In this document: positions 1 through 7,947 of the stretch, piece after piece | Layout: each line of letters opens with the position of its first letter | Numbering within the stretch: position 1 is the stretch's first letter | Source of the DNA: Actinomycetes bacterium | GTDB lineage: Bacteria > Actinomycetota > Acidimicrobiia > Acidimicrobiales > Bog-793 | Direction: 5' to 3' | DNA: 7,947 bases | Assembly: GCA_021823365.1 (NCBI GenBank) | Contig: JAKAOD010000123.1 | Span: forward strand, 1 to 7,947 | Made by a program: the position numbers and the translations under genes | Notes under the pieces: generated by a model | The model's input: the letters and a program-made list of their open reading frames with translations, nothing else | What the model was told of the DNA's origin: nothing | Database searches by the model: none

Positions 1-257
1 CAGGGCAGGTCGGCAGGGTCAAGCTCGGCGTAGACGGCGATCTCCTTCCCGTCGACGGCGAGGCCGCCGCCGGTGACCTCGACCTCGCCGGGGAAGCGAC
101 GGAAAGTCGAGTCGTAGCGGAGGAGGTGCGCGTTCACCTCCTTCGCGAACAGGTCGTTGATCGCCACGACCTCGAGGTCGGCGCCTGACGACCGCGCCGC
201 CCGCAGGAAGTTCCTTCCGATCCTCCCGAAGCCGTTCACCCCGACACGCACGGTCAT
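1..257 (-). CDS. gap: Glyceraldehyde-3-phosphate dehydrogenase, N-terminal part (runs off left edge)
   Basis: This cytosolic glycolytic enzyme oxidises glyceraldehyde 3-phosphate to 1,3-bisphosphoglycerate with NAD and phosphate. Only the first 85 codons are present. They read MTVRVGVNGFGRIGR at the start, the classic Rossmann glycine motif (residues 6-15). The Asn-Asp-Leu at 34-36 follows the second strand; Asp35 is the residue that binds the adenosine ribose in NAD-preferring GapA enzymes, so NAD specificity is inferred. The family block LLRYDST (45-51) and RFPG (54-57) follow. The catalytic cysteine lies outside the window. The ATG is chosen because it gives the canonical N-terminus and has a GAGGTGG ribosome binding site 7 bases upstream. 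It lies 95 bp downstream of yvcK on the same strand. In many actinobacteria whiA separates these two genes; here it does not. Identification is secure; only the C-terminal part is unseen. Confidence 0.96.
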   Translation of the reverse strand, partial: MTVRVGVNGFGRIGRNFLRAARSSGADLEVVAINDLFAKEVNAHLLRYDSTFRRFPGEVEVTGGGLAVDGKEIAVYAELDPADLP

Positions 258-352
258 CTCGTCACCACCTCGTCCTCGTCGCCCACCTTGCCGTCATGCC
301 CGCCAGGGCGCGCGCCGCCCCCCGGACGAGCGCTCGGCCTGGACAATCTCGC
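258..352 (-). other. Intergenic spacer between yvcK and gap, with a short GC hairpin
   Basis: This 95-bp gap holds no gene. Read on the minus strand it contains a 10-bp perfect palindrome CGAGCGCTCG (327-336) and then a GC-only inverted repeat at 306-320: GGGCG, a 5-base GCGCG loop, and CGCCC. No run of T follows the hairpin, so a standard intrinsic terminator is not supported. I see no convincing -35/-10 pair. The spacer could hold a promoter for gap of a kind I cannot recognise, or an mRNA structure separating expression of yvcK and gap. No trace of a WhiA reading frame is present. Confidence 0.5.
265..271 (-). promoter_or_regulatory. Ribosome binding site of gap
   Basis: On the minus strand the bases read GAGGTGG, ending 7 bases before the gap ATG. 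This is the clearest Shine-Dalgarno match of any gene start in the window. It supports the chosen start and fits strong, independent translation of a glycolytic gene. Confidence 0.75.
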
Positions 353-1282
353 TTACGCCGGCAACGTCGCGCAACCCCCACCGGAGGGGAAGGGACCTTC
401 GGCACGCCGTCGTGCGAGCCCGGCGAGCGCCCGCGAGAGCCGGTCCGGGTCGTGGACGGGCGCCACGGCGGAGGCGAGGTCGACCTCGAGGAGCCCGGGT
501 CCCGGGGGAAGCTTTCCGACATCCATCGACGAGGAGTCGGCGACGACCCATTCCGGCTCGATGCCGTGCGCCTCGAGCGCCCGGACGTGCGCCGCCACGT
601 CGTAGCCGGTGGTCTCCGGGACCTGCTCGCGAAGGTTGCAGACGTACACGAGCTGCGCTCCCGAGCTGGCAAGCGCCCGGCGGATCGCCGGCGGCGAAAG
701 GGCGGCGAGCACGCTCGTGTAGAGCGAGCCCGGCCCGATCACGACCTGGTCTGCGCCGGCGATCGCCTCGAGGACCTCGCCGGGCACCTCGGGATCGCCC
801 GGGGACAGCGAGACCCTCGTCACACCCGGCGTCGCCATGATGCGCACCTGGCCCACGACCTCGCGCCCGCCCGCCTCGGCACGGAGCACGACCGGACCAC
901 TCGTCGCCGGGAGCACCTCGCCGGCCGTGCCGAGGAGCCTCCCGGCCCCACGTACCCCCTCGACGAAGCCGCCGGCCGCCGCGGCGAGCGCCGCGATCAG
1001 GAGGTTGCCGAAGGCATGGCCGGCGAGCTCACCACCTCCGTCGAATCGGTGCTCGAGCGCCGTCCCGAGCAGCGAGCCCTCCGGAAGGAGGGCGACCAGG
1101 CACTTGCGAAGATCGCCCACGGCAGGGATCTGGAGCTGGTGCCTCAGCCTGCCGCTCGAGCCGCCGTCGTCGGCGACCGAGGCGACCGCGACGATCCGGC
1201 CCGCGTAGCGGCCGAGCGCCCGGAGGGTGCGCGCCAGGCCGTGACCTCCGCCGATCGCAACGACGCTCGCGCCCTCGCTCAT
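353..1282 (-). CDS. yvcK: YvcK/CofD-like gluconeogenesis factor
   Basis: The 309-residue product belongs to the YvcK (UPF0052, CofD-like) family. Members bind UDP-sugars such as UDP-GlcNAc, and in Bacillus and mycobacteria are needed for normal cell shape and growth on gluconeogenic carbon sources; no enzymatic reaction is firmly established. Visible family motifs are GGGHGL (11-16), DDGGSSGRLR (38-47), GDLRKCL (56-62), HAFGNLLIAAL (89-99), GPGSLYTSVLA (183-193) and CNLREQVPETTGY (215-227). The last corresponds to the family's CN-x-x-x-Q-PGET element, with Pro-Glu-Thr kept and small changes before it. Length is normal. It has no signal peptide or membrane segment, so it is cytosolic. Its ATG overlaps the rapZ stop as ATGA, implying translational coupling to rapZ. 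The stop is TAA. The last 20 residues (RAEGPFPSGGGCATLPA region) look like an unstructured tail. Confidence 0.95.
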   Translation of the reverse strand: MSEGASVVAIGGGHGLARTLRALGRYAGRIVAVASVADDGGSSGRLRHQLQIPAVGDLRKCLVALLPEGSLLGTALEHRFDGGGELAGHAFGNLLIAALAAAAGGFVEGVRGAGRLLGTAGEVLPATSGPVVLRAEAGGREVVGQVRIMATPGVTRVSLSPGDPEVPGEVLEAIAGADQVVIGPGSLYTSVLAALSPPAIRRALASSGAQLVYVCNLREQVPETTGYDVAAHVRALEAHGIEPEWVVADSSSMDVGKLPPGPGLLEVDLASAVAPVHDPDRLSRALAGLARRRAEGPFPSGGGCATLPA

Positions 1283-2133
1283 CGCCCGATGTCGCGGTGG
1301 TGGACCGCCGGCTCGAACCCGTGGCCGCGAATCCTGCGGGCGAGCTCCTCGGCGATCGTCACCGAGCGGTGGCGTCCGCCGGTGCAGCCGATCGCGATCG
1401 AGAGGTAGGACTTCCCCTCCCTGGCGTAGGCGGGAAGGAGGAAGATGAGCAGCGCTTCGAGCTTGTCGAGGAACTCCTTCGCCTCGGGCCGGTCGAGCAC
1501 GTAGCTGCGGACGTCGTCGTCCAGGCCGCTCAGCTCCCGCAGGGAGGGGACCCAGTAGGGGTTCGGGAGGAACCGGCAGTCGAGCACGAGGTCGACGTCG
1601 AGGGGGATCCCGTGCTTGTAGCCGAAGGAGACGATCGCCGTCTCCATCGCGCCGGCCGCCTCGCTCCCGGCGAAGAGCTCGACGAGCCGGGCGCGCAGCT
1701 CGTGGACGTTCATGCCGCTCGTGTCGAGCACGACGTCGGCGCCGTCACGCATCGGCTCGAGCAGCTGCCTTTCGCTGCGGATCGCCGCCAGCACCCCTTC
1801 CCCCTCCACCGGGTGGCGGCGCCTCGTCCCCTCGAAGCGCCTGACGAGCACGTCGTCGGCGGCGTCGAGGTAGAGCACGCGCACCCGGGCGCCGCTCGCC
1901 TTGAGCGCCGCGACCGCCGGCGGCCACTGGGCGATCGTCTCGGGGCCACCCCGCCCGGCGACGAAGCAGAACCGGTCCAGGTCCGCCGCGGGTCCGGAGG
2001 TCAGCTCGGAGAGCTTGCCGAGCAGGGCCGGCGGCAGGTTGTCGACGACGAACCATCCGAGGTCCTCGAGCGTCGCCGCCGCGCTCGATCGCCCTGCGCC
2101 GGAGAGCCCGGTCACGATCAGGTACTCGGCCAT
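1279..2133 (-). CDS. rapZ: RapZ/YvcJ nucleotide-binding protein
   Basis: The 284-residue product is a RapZ (YvcJ, UPF0042) P-loop protein. In E. coli RapZ senses glucosamine-6-phosphate and guides RNase E to the small RNA GlmZ, controlling glmS; in Gram-positives the role is less clear but involves nucleotide binding and hydrolysis. Its Walker A is GLSGAGRSS (9-17), with Arg15 where many P-loops have Lys; I recall this Arg as common in actinobacterial members. LGWFVVDNLPP (25-35) follows. The C-terminal domain has FGYKHGIP (170-177), CRFLPNPYW (186-194) and GCTGGRHRSV (249-258), the signature blocks of the family, and ends in HHRDIGR. Length matches the family's 280-300. The ATG shares one base with the stop of the upstream methyltransferase (TGATG) and is preceded by AGGAAGAGG. 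Its own stop overlaps the yvcK start. The rapZ-yvcK pair is conserved across many bacteria. Confidence 0.96.
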   Translation of the reverse strand: MAEYLIVTGLSGAGRSSAAATLEDLGWFVVDNLPPALLGKLSELTSGPAADLDRFCFVAGRGGPETIAQWPPAVAALKASGARVRVLYLDAADDVLVRRFEGTRRRHPVEGEGVLAAIRSERQLLEPMRDGADVVLDTSGMNVHELRARLVELFAGSEAAGAMETAIVSFGYKHGIPLDVDLVLDCRFLPNPYWVPSLRELSGLDDDVRSYVLDRPEAKEFLDKLEALLIFLLPAYAREGKSYLSIAIGCTGGRHRSVTIAEELARRIRGHGFEPAVHHRDIGR

Positions 2134-2984
2134 CAGCCTCTTCCTGGAGGACGGCGCTCGAAGCGCATGACCAATAGGCGCGGGATCGCCCGCTCGAGCT
2201 CGGGGTCGAGCGAGGTCGAGATCAGCTCGGGGTCAGGCGGCGGCTCCAGCATCCTCGTGAGCACGAGGTCTCGCATCCCGAGGGGGTTGACGTAGCGGGA
2301 GAGCGGGCGGTGGGCGAAGGGGATCCAGACCCCCGCGTCGACCTCCTCCCAGGCCACGTCCTCGACGAGGTACGGGCCGACGCGCCAGTAGCGCTCGTCG
2401 AGGATCTTGTCGTCGACGAAGCCACTGCCAGTTCCCTGGTAGAGCGGATGGTTGACGAGGAGCACGAAGCAGCCGCCCGGGGCGAGGACCCGCGCCACCT
2501 CCCCGAGCAACGCGTCGGCGTCCTCGGCGTGCTCGATGGCGAGCGTGCAGACGATCCCGTCGAAGCTCTCGCCGGCGAAGGGAAGCCGCTCGCCCACGCC
2601 GCGGACGTACGTCGGTGCGGCGTCGAGCCGCCCGTTCGCGGCCCGCGCGTTGGCGAGCTGCGCCGCCGAGGGGTCGATCCCGGCGACGCGCCCGCGCACC
2701 GCGCCGGCGCGGAGCAGGTGCCGGGCGACCTGGCCTTCGCCACAACCGAGATCGAGCACTCGGCGGCACCCGGACAGCTCCGCGGCGACGATGGGCAGGA
2801 TCTCGTGCTCGTACTCCGGGTCGGCCCCTCCCGTGAAGGCTGCCCGCCACCAGCTGGCCTGATCCTCCCAGACCTGGCGCCGGGCCGCCGCGCTGTCGGC
2901 TGGCGCCGTCACCCGCGGACTTCCGGGCCCCGGCGGCCGCGCGCCAGGCCCGACCGCTTGCGGCGGCGTCGGCGCGACGCTCAT
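2133..2984 (-). CDS. Class I SAM-dependent methyltransferase, substrate unknown
   Basis: The 283-residue product is a class I methyltransferase of the Methyltransf_11 (UbiE-like) fold. Motif I is VLDLGCGEG (76-84), the acidic end of strand 2 is Asp104 in GIDPS, then LPFAGESFDGIV (134-145) and the post-motif VLAPGGCFVLLVNHP (166-180). The C-terminal part has NHPLYQG and AHRPLSRYVNPL (224-235), seen in many small-molecule-type methyltransferases of this group; the acceptor cannot be read from sequence. Residues 1-30 are Pro/Ala/Gly rich and probably disordered. The ATG is chosen because it forms an ATGA overlap with the uvrC stop. An in-frame GTG at 2912-2910 would give a 259-residue protein lacking that tail. 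An in-frame upstream ATG at 3062 lies inside uvrC's helix-hairpin-helix coding region and is unlikely. It ends one base into rapZ, so it is locked between uvrC and rapZ. Confidence 0.9.
   Translation of the reverse strand: MSVAPTPPQAVGPGARPPGPGSPRVTAPADSAAARRQVWEDQASWWRAAFTGGADPEYEHEILPIVAAELSGCRRVLDLGCGEGQVARHLLRAGAVRGRVAGIDPSAAQLANARAANGRLDAAPTYVRGVGERLPFAGESFDGIVCTLAIEHAEDADALLGEVARVLAPGGCFVLLVNHPLYQGTGSGFVDDKILDERYWRVGPYLVEDVAWEEVDAGVWIPFAHRPLSRYVNPLGMRDLVLTRMLEPPPDPELISTSLDPELERAIPRLLVMRFERRPPGRG
2137..2145 (-). promoter_or_regulatory. Ribosome binding site of rapZ
   Basis: On the minus strand the last codons of the methyltransferase read AGGAAGAGG just before the TGATG junction. The AGGA part lies 8 bases from the rapZ ATG. 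It indicates that rapZ can recruit ribosomes itself in addition to re-initiation by ribosomes ending the methyltransferase. Confidence 0.6.
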
Positions 2985-4879
2985 GCGAGCGCCCGCTCGG
3001 CCGCGCGTGCCTCGGGGTGGAAGTGCTCGAAGACGGCGTCGGCGACGGGCTCGGGGAGCCACGCGATCGACCGCAGCGCCTCCCGGCTCGCCTGGCGCAC
3101 CTGGCGGACGCTTCCGAGCTCGGCGACCAGGCGGCGGCGCCGCGCCGGCCCGAGCCCCGGCACGCCGTCGAGGGCGCCACGATGGGTGCGCTTGCGCCTC
3201 AGCTCACGGTGGTAGGTGACGGCGAAGCGGTGCGCCTCGTCGCGCACCTGCTGGAGGAGGTAGATCGCCTCGCTGTCCCGCGGGATGCGGATCGGCTCGG
3301 CCGAGCCGGGCCGAAAGACCTCCTCGAACTGCTTGGCGAGCGCGGCGAGCTCGATGCGCCCGGTGAGCCCGAGGTCCTCGAGCACCCGCACGCCGACGCC
3401 GAGCTGGCCCTTGCCGCCGTCGAGCAGGAGCAGCTGCGGCGGGTACGCGAAGCGGGCCGCGCGCCGGCGGCCCCCGTCGCCGTCGTCGCCGACCGAGGCC
3501 TCGGGGCGCTCGTAGAGGCGACGCAGGCGCCGCGTGAGCACCTCGTACATCGCCCCGTAGTCGTCGTTGCCCTGGACGGCCGTCACCTTGAAGCGGCGGT
3601 AGTCCTGGCGCTTGGGCAGGCCGTCTTCCATCACCACCATCGAGCCGACGTAGTCGGTTCCCTGGAGGTGGCTCATGTCGTAGCACTCGATGCGCAGCGG
3701 CGCCTCGGCGAGCCCGAGGTGGCCCTGGAGCTCCTCGAGGGCGACGGCGCGGGTCGACAGGTCGCTGGCGCGCCGCGCCGTGTGGCGCGCCAGCTGCTCG
3801 GCGGCATTGGCATTGGCGACCTCGAGGAGGGCTCGCCGCCGACCGCGCAGGGGCACCCTGACGGCGACCTTGCCGCCGCGGCGCTCGGAGAGGAAACGCT
3901 CGTAGGTGGCGAGGTCCTCCGGCTCGGTCGGGACGAGCACCTCCCGGGGGACGCCGAGCGGCGTGTCGAGGTAGGACTGCTCGAGGGCGCGGGCGACGAG
4001 GCCAGGCGGGTCGAGCGGCTCGACCTTCTCGAGCACGTAGCCCTGCCGGCCGACGACCCGCCCCTTGCGGACGTGGAGCAGCTGCACGGCAGCCTCGAGG
4101 TCGGTCTCGGCGATGCCGACGACGTCGATGTCCTCGGTCGAGTCGGCGACCATCTCCTGGCGCTCGCTCGCCAGGCGCACCGACTCGAGCTGGTCCCTGA
4201 GGCGCGCCGCGAGCTCGTACTCGAGCGCCCCGGCGGCGGCGTGCATTTCGGACTCGAGCCGGGCGACGATCTCGCCGGTGTCGCCGTCGAGGAATCCCAT
4301 GAGGTCCTCGACCAGCCGCCGGTAGCCCCGCTCGTCGATCTCGCCGACGCAGGGACCCGAGCAGCGCTCGATGTGGTAGAGCAGGCACGGCTTCGCGAGT
4401 CGCTCGTGGCGGCGGAACTTGGCGTCCGAGCACGTCCTCACCGGGAACGAGCGGAGCAGGATGTCGAGCGTCTCGCGGATCGCGTAGGCGTGGGCGTAGG
4501 GACCGAAGTAGCGGCTGCCCTTTCGCTTGACGCCGCGCATCACGACGGCGCGGGGCCAGTCCTCCTCGACGGTGACGGCGAGGTAGGGGTAGCTCTTGTC
4601 GTCCACGAGGCGGACGTTGAAGCGAGGCCGGTGCGTCTTGATGAGGTTGTACTCGAGCATGAGCGCCTCGACGTCGCTGCGGACCTGGATCCACTCGACC
4701 GAGGCGGCGCGCTCGAGCATCTGGAGCGTGCGGGGATGCAGCTGGGAGGGATGCTGGAAGTAGCTCGAGAGGCGGCTGCGCAACGAGCGCGCCTTGCCGA
4801 CGTAGATGATCCGCCCGTCGGCATCCTTGAACTGATAGGACCCCGGGGCGTCGGGGATCGCCTCTGGGCGCTCGAGCAC
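2981..4879 (-). CDS. uvrC: Excinuclease ABC subunit C
   Basis: UvrC makes both incisions around a DNA lesion after UvrA and UvrB load. The 632-residue product has all expected parts. The N-terminal GIY-YIG nuclease (3' cut) spans about 10-95, with GSY (13-15), YVG (26-28), the Arg-rich RSLRSRL helix and Glu76. The cysteines C150, C165, C173 and C177 match those known to hold a 4Fe-4S cluster in E. coli UvrC. The UVR motif that binds UvrB is near 205-240 (LESEMHAAAGALEYELAARL). The RNase H-like nuclease (5' cut) has Asp401 in ECYDMSH, Asp487 in LLLDGGKG and His550 in RDEAHRF. A helix-hairpin-helix region starts at GVPGLGP (572-578). A charged Asp/Gly/Arg insert (461-475) sits between the catalytic Asp residues. 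Start is GTG at 4879; an in-frame TAG lies five codons upstream (4894-4892), so no earlier start is possible. No clear Shine-Dalgarno precedes it. The stop overlaps the methyltransferase ATG. Confidence 0.98.
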   Translation of the reverse strand: MLERPEAIPDAPGSYQFKDADGRIIYVGKARSLRSRLSSYFQHPSQLHPRTLQMLERAASVEWIQVRSDVEALMLEYNLIKTHRPRFNVRLVDDKSYPYLAVTVEEDWPRAVVMRGVKRKGSRYFGPYAHAYAIRETLDILLRSFPVRTCSDAKFRRHERLAKPCLLYHIERCSGPCVGEIDERGYRRLVEDLMGFLDGDTGEIVARLESEMHAAAGALEYELAARLRDQLESVRLASERQEMVADSTEDIDVVGIAETDLEAAVQLLHVRKGRVVGRQGYVLEKVEPLDPPGLVARALEQSYLDTPLGVPREVLVPTEPEDLATYERFLSERRGGKVAVRVPLRGRRRALLEVANANAAEQLARHTARRASDLSTRAVALEELQGHLGLAEAPLRIECYDMSHLQGTDYVGSMVVMEDGLPKRQDYRRFKVTAVQGNDDYGAMYEVLTRRLRRLYERPEASVGDDGDGGRRRAARFAYPPQLLLLDGGKGQLGVGVRVLEDLGLTGRIELAALAKQFEEVFRPGSAEPIRIPRDSEAIYLLQQVRDEAHRFAVTYHRELRRKRTHRGALDGVPGLGPARRRRLVAELGSVRQVRQASREALRSIAWLPEPVADAVFEHFHPEARAAERALA

Positions 4880-4898
4880 GGCACCACGAGGCTACCGT

Positions 4899-4910
4899 CG
4901 CCGGCCGGCG
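4899..4910. repeat. 12-bp perfect palindrome upstream of uvrC
   Basis: The bases CGCCGGCCGGCG are self-complementary and lie about 20 bp before the uvrC start, directly next to the 19-bp repeats. In DNA of this GC content such palindromes arise easily by chance. It could be a protein-binding site or part of an RNA stem, but nothing in the sequence decides this. Confidence 0.4.
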
Positions 4911-4913
4911 GCG

Positions 4914-4970
4914 GGCGCTGCTCCCGGCACGGGGCGCTGCTCCCGGCACGGGGCGCCGCTCCCGGCGGCG
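4914..4970. repeat. 19-bp tandem repeat, about 2.8 copies, between the Smr gene and uvrC
   Basis: The plus-strand unit GGCGCTGCTCCCGGCACGG occurs exactly twice in a row (4914-4932 and 4933-4951). A third, partial copy follows at 4952-4970; its first 15 bases match with one change and its last four diverge. The array fills most of the 95-bp non-coding gap between the Smr stop and the uvrC GTG. It does not encode a peptide in frame with either gene. Adjacent sequence can fold: on the minus strand GCCGC, a 5-base CGGGA loop and GCGGC can pair. Slipped-strand duplication is the simplest origin. A role in mRNA structure or uvrC expression is possible but unproven. Confidence 0.8.
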
Positions 4971-4974
4971 GAGG

Positions 4975-5232
4975 CTACTTCCAGCGGAAGTGGACGAAGA
5001 GCCGCCCCCAGTTGCGCGAGTCCTTCTCGACGCGGTGGTAGAGGCACCGCACGTCGTCGCGCTCGAGGTAGCGCAGCACCCGCTTCTTCAGCTGGCCCGA
5101 CCCCTTGCCCGGGATGATCTCGACCATGGCGGCGCGGATGCGCACCGCCTCGCCAAGCACCTCGGCGAGGGCGTCGTCGATCTCCCTGCCCCGGTTGTAG
5201 ACGTCGTGGAGGTCGAGGCGGAGCTTCGACAC
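4975..5232 (-). CDS. Small stand-alone Smr-domain protein
   Basis: The 85-residue product is essentially one Smr (small MutS-related) domain. It starts with LRLDLHD, containing the LDLH motif (6-9), and has IIPGKGSGQLKKRVLRYL (39-56), matching the family's HGKGSGxL-(R/K) block with Pro in place of the usual His. Smr domains, as in the C-terminus of MutS2, bind or nick branched nucleic acids, and some cleave RNA; which applies here is unknown. The C-terminal part, CLYHRVEKDSRNWGRLFVHFRW, ends in aromatic strands rather than the usual HxGxGxT-type ending, so activity may be altered. The GTG start is four bases after the uvrA TGA, with TGAGG (5247-5243) about 10 bases upstream. Its position between uvrA and uvrC suggests co-expression with excision repair. 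No signal peptide or membrane segment is seen. Domain assignment is good; function is open. Confidence 0.82.
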   Translation of the reverse strand: MSKLRLDLHDVYNRGREIDDALAEVLGEAVRIRAAMVEIIPGKGSGQLKKRVLRYLERDDVRCLYHRVEKDSRNWGRLFVHFRWK

Positions 5233-5236
5233 CGCG

Positions 5237-7947
<2,711 letters not shown>

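Noticed and set aside
306..320. Intrinsic terminator after yvcK
   Set aside because: The stem is only 5 bp and no T-rich run follows it on the minus strand, so termination cannot be claimed.
296..1408. A 370-codon open frame on the plus strand opposite yvcK
   Set aside because: It is Arg/Ala/Pro rich with no domain. It overlaps YvcK, whose family motifs are all present on the other strand.
1288..2133. RapZ Walker A with Arg instead of Lys as a sign of a dead P-loop
   Set aside because: From memory, SGAGRS is a common form in actinobacterial RapZ proteins, so it is probably lineage-typical and not a defect.
2133..3062. Longer version of the methyltransferase starting at 3062
   Set aside because: The extra 26 residues are Arg-rich out-of-frame translation of the uvrC C-terminal coding region. 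The ATGA junction at 2984 is the better start.
3017..5041. A 674-codon open frame on the plus strand opposite uvrC
   Set aside because: High GC leaves few stop codons in the antisense frames. The translation is a low-complexity mix of Leu, Ala, Glu, Arg and Val with no recognisable domain, and it lies wholly opposite well-conserved uvrC and neighbouring genes.

Overview
The window is GC-rich, roughly 70% by eye. It carries one tightly packed block of seven genes, all on the minus strand, with no mobile element, CRISPR array, tRNA or rRNA that I can see. The gene order (uvrA, uvrC, rapZ, yvcK, then gap) and the composition fit an actinomycetote. The excision-repair genes next to rapZ-yvcK suggest an actinobacterial lineage, perhaps Acidimicrobiia-like, but that finer placement is only a guess from style and synteny.

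In the direction of transcription (right to left) the layout is as follows. uvrA enters from the right edge, missing about 40 N-terminal residues. Four bases after it comes a small stand-alone Smr-domain protein. A 95-bp GC-rich spacer with a 19-bp tandem repeat follows. Then come uvrC, a class I SAM-dependent methyltransferase, rapZ and yvcK, joined by ATGA, TGATG and ATGA stop/start overlaps. A 95-bp spacer with a short GC hairpin separates yvcK from gap (glyceraldehyde-3-phosphate dehydrogenase), which has a good Shine-Dalgarno site and runs off the left edge after 85 codons.

Functionally the block joins two themes. UvrA and UvrC are the damage-recognition and dual-incision subunits of nucleotide excision repair, and the small Smr protein sits between them. 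RapZ and YvcK are the conserved pair linked to amino-sugar and cell-envelope metabolism and to the balance of glycolysis and gluconeogenesis; gap opens the lower-glycolysis genes. The methyltransferase is translationally locked between the two themes and has no assigned substrate.

Most of the window is conserved housekeeping sequence, and I do not see a convincing undescribed defence or mobile system. The points worth a second look are the absence of whiA from its usual place between yvcK and gap, the coupled methyltransferase, the small Smr protein inside the uvr genes, and the tandem repeat just upstream of uvrC.
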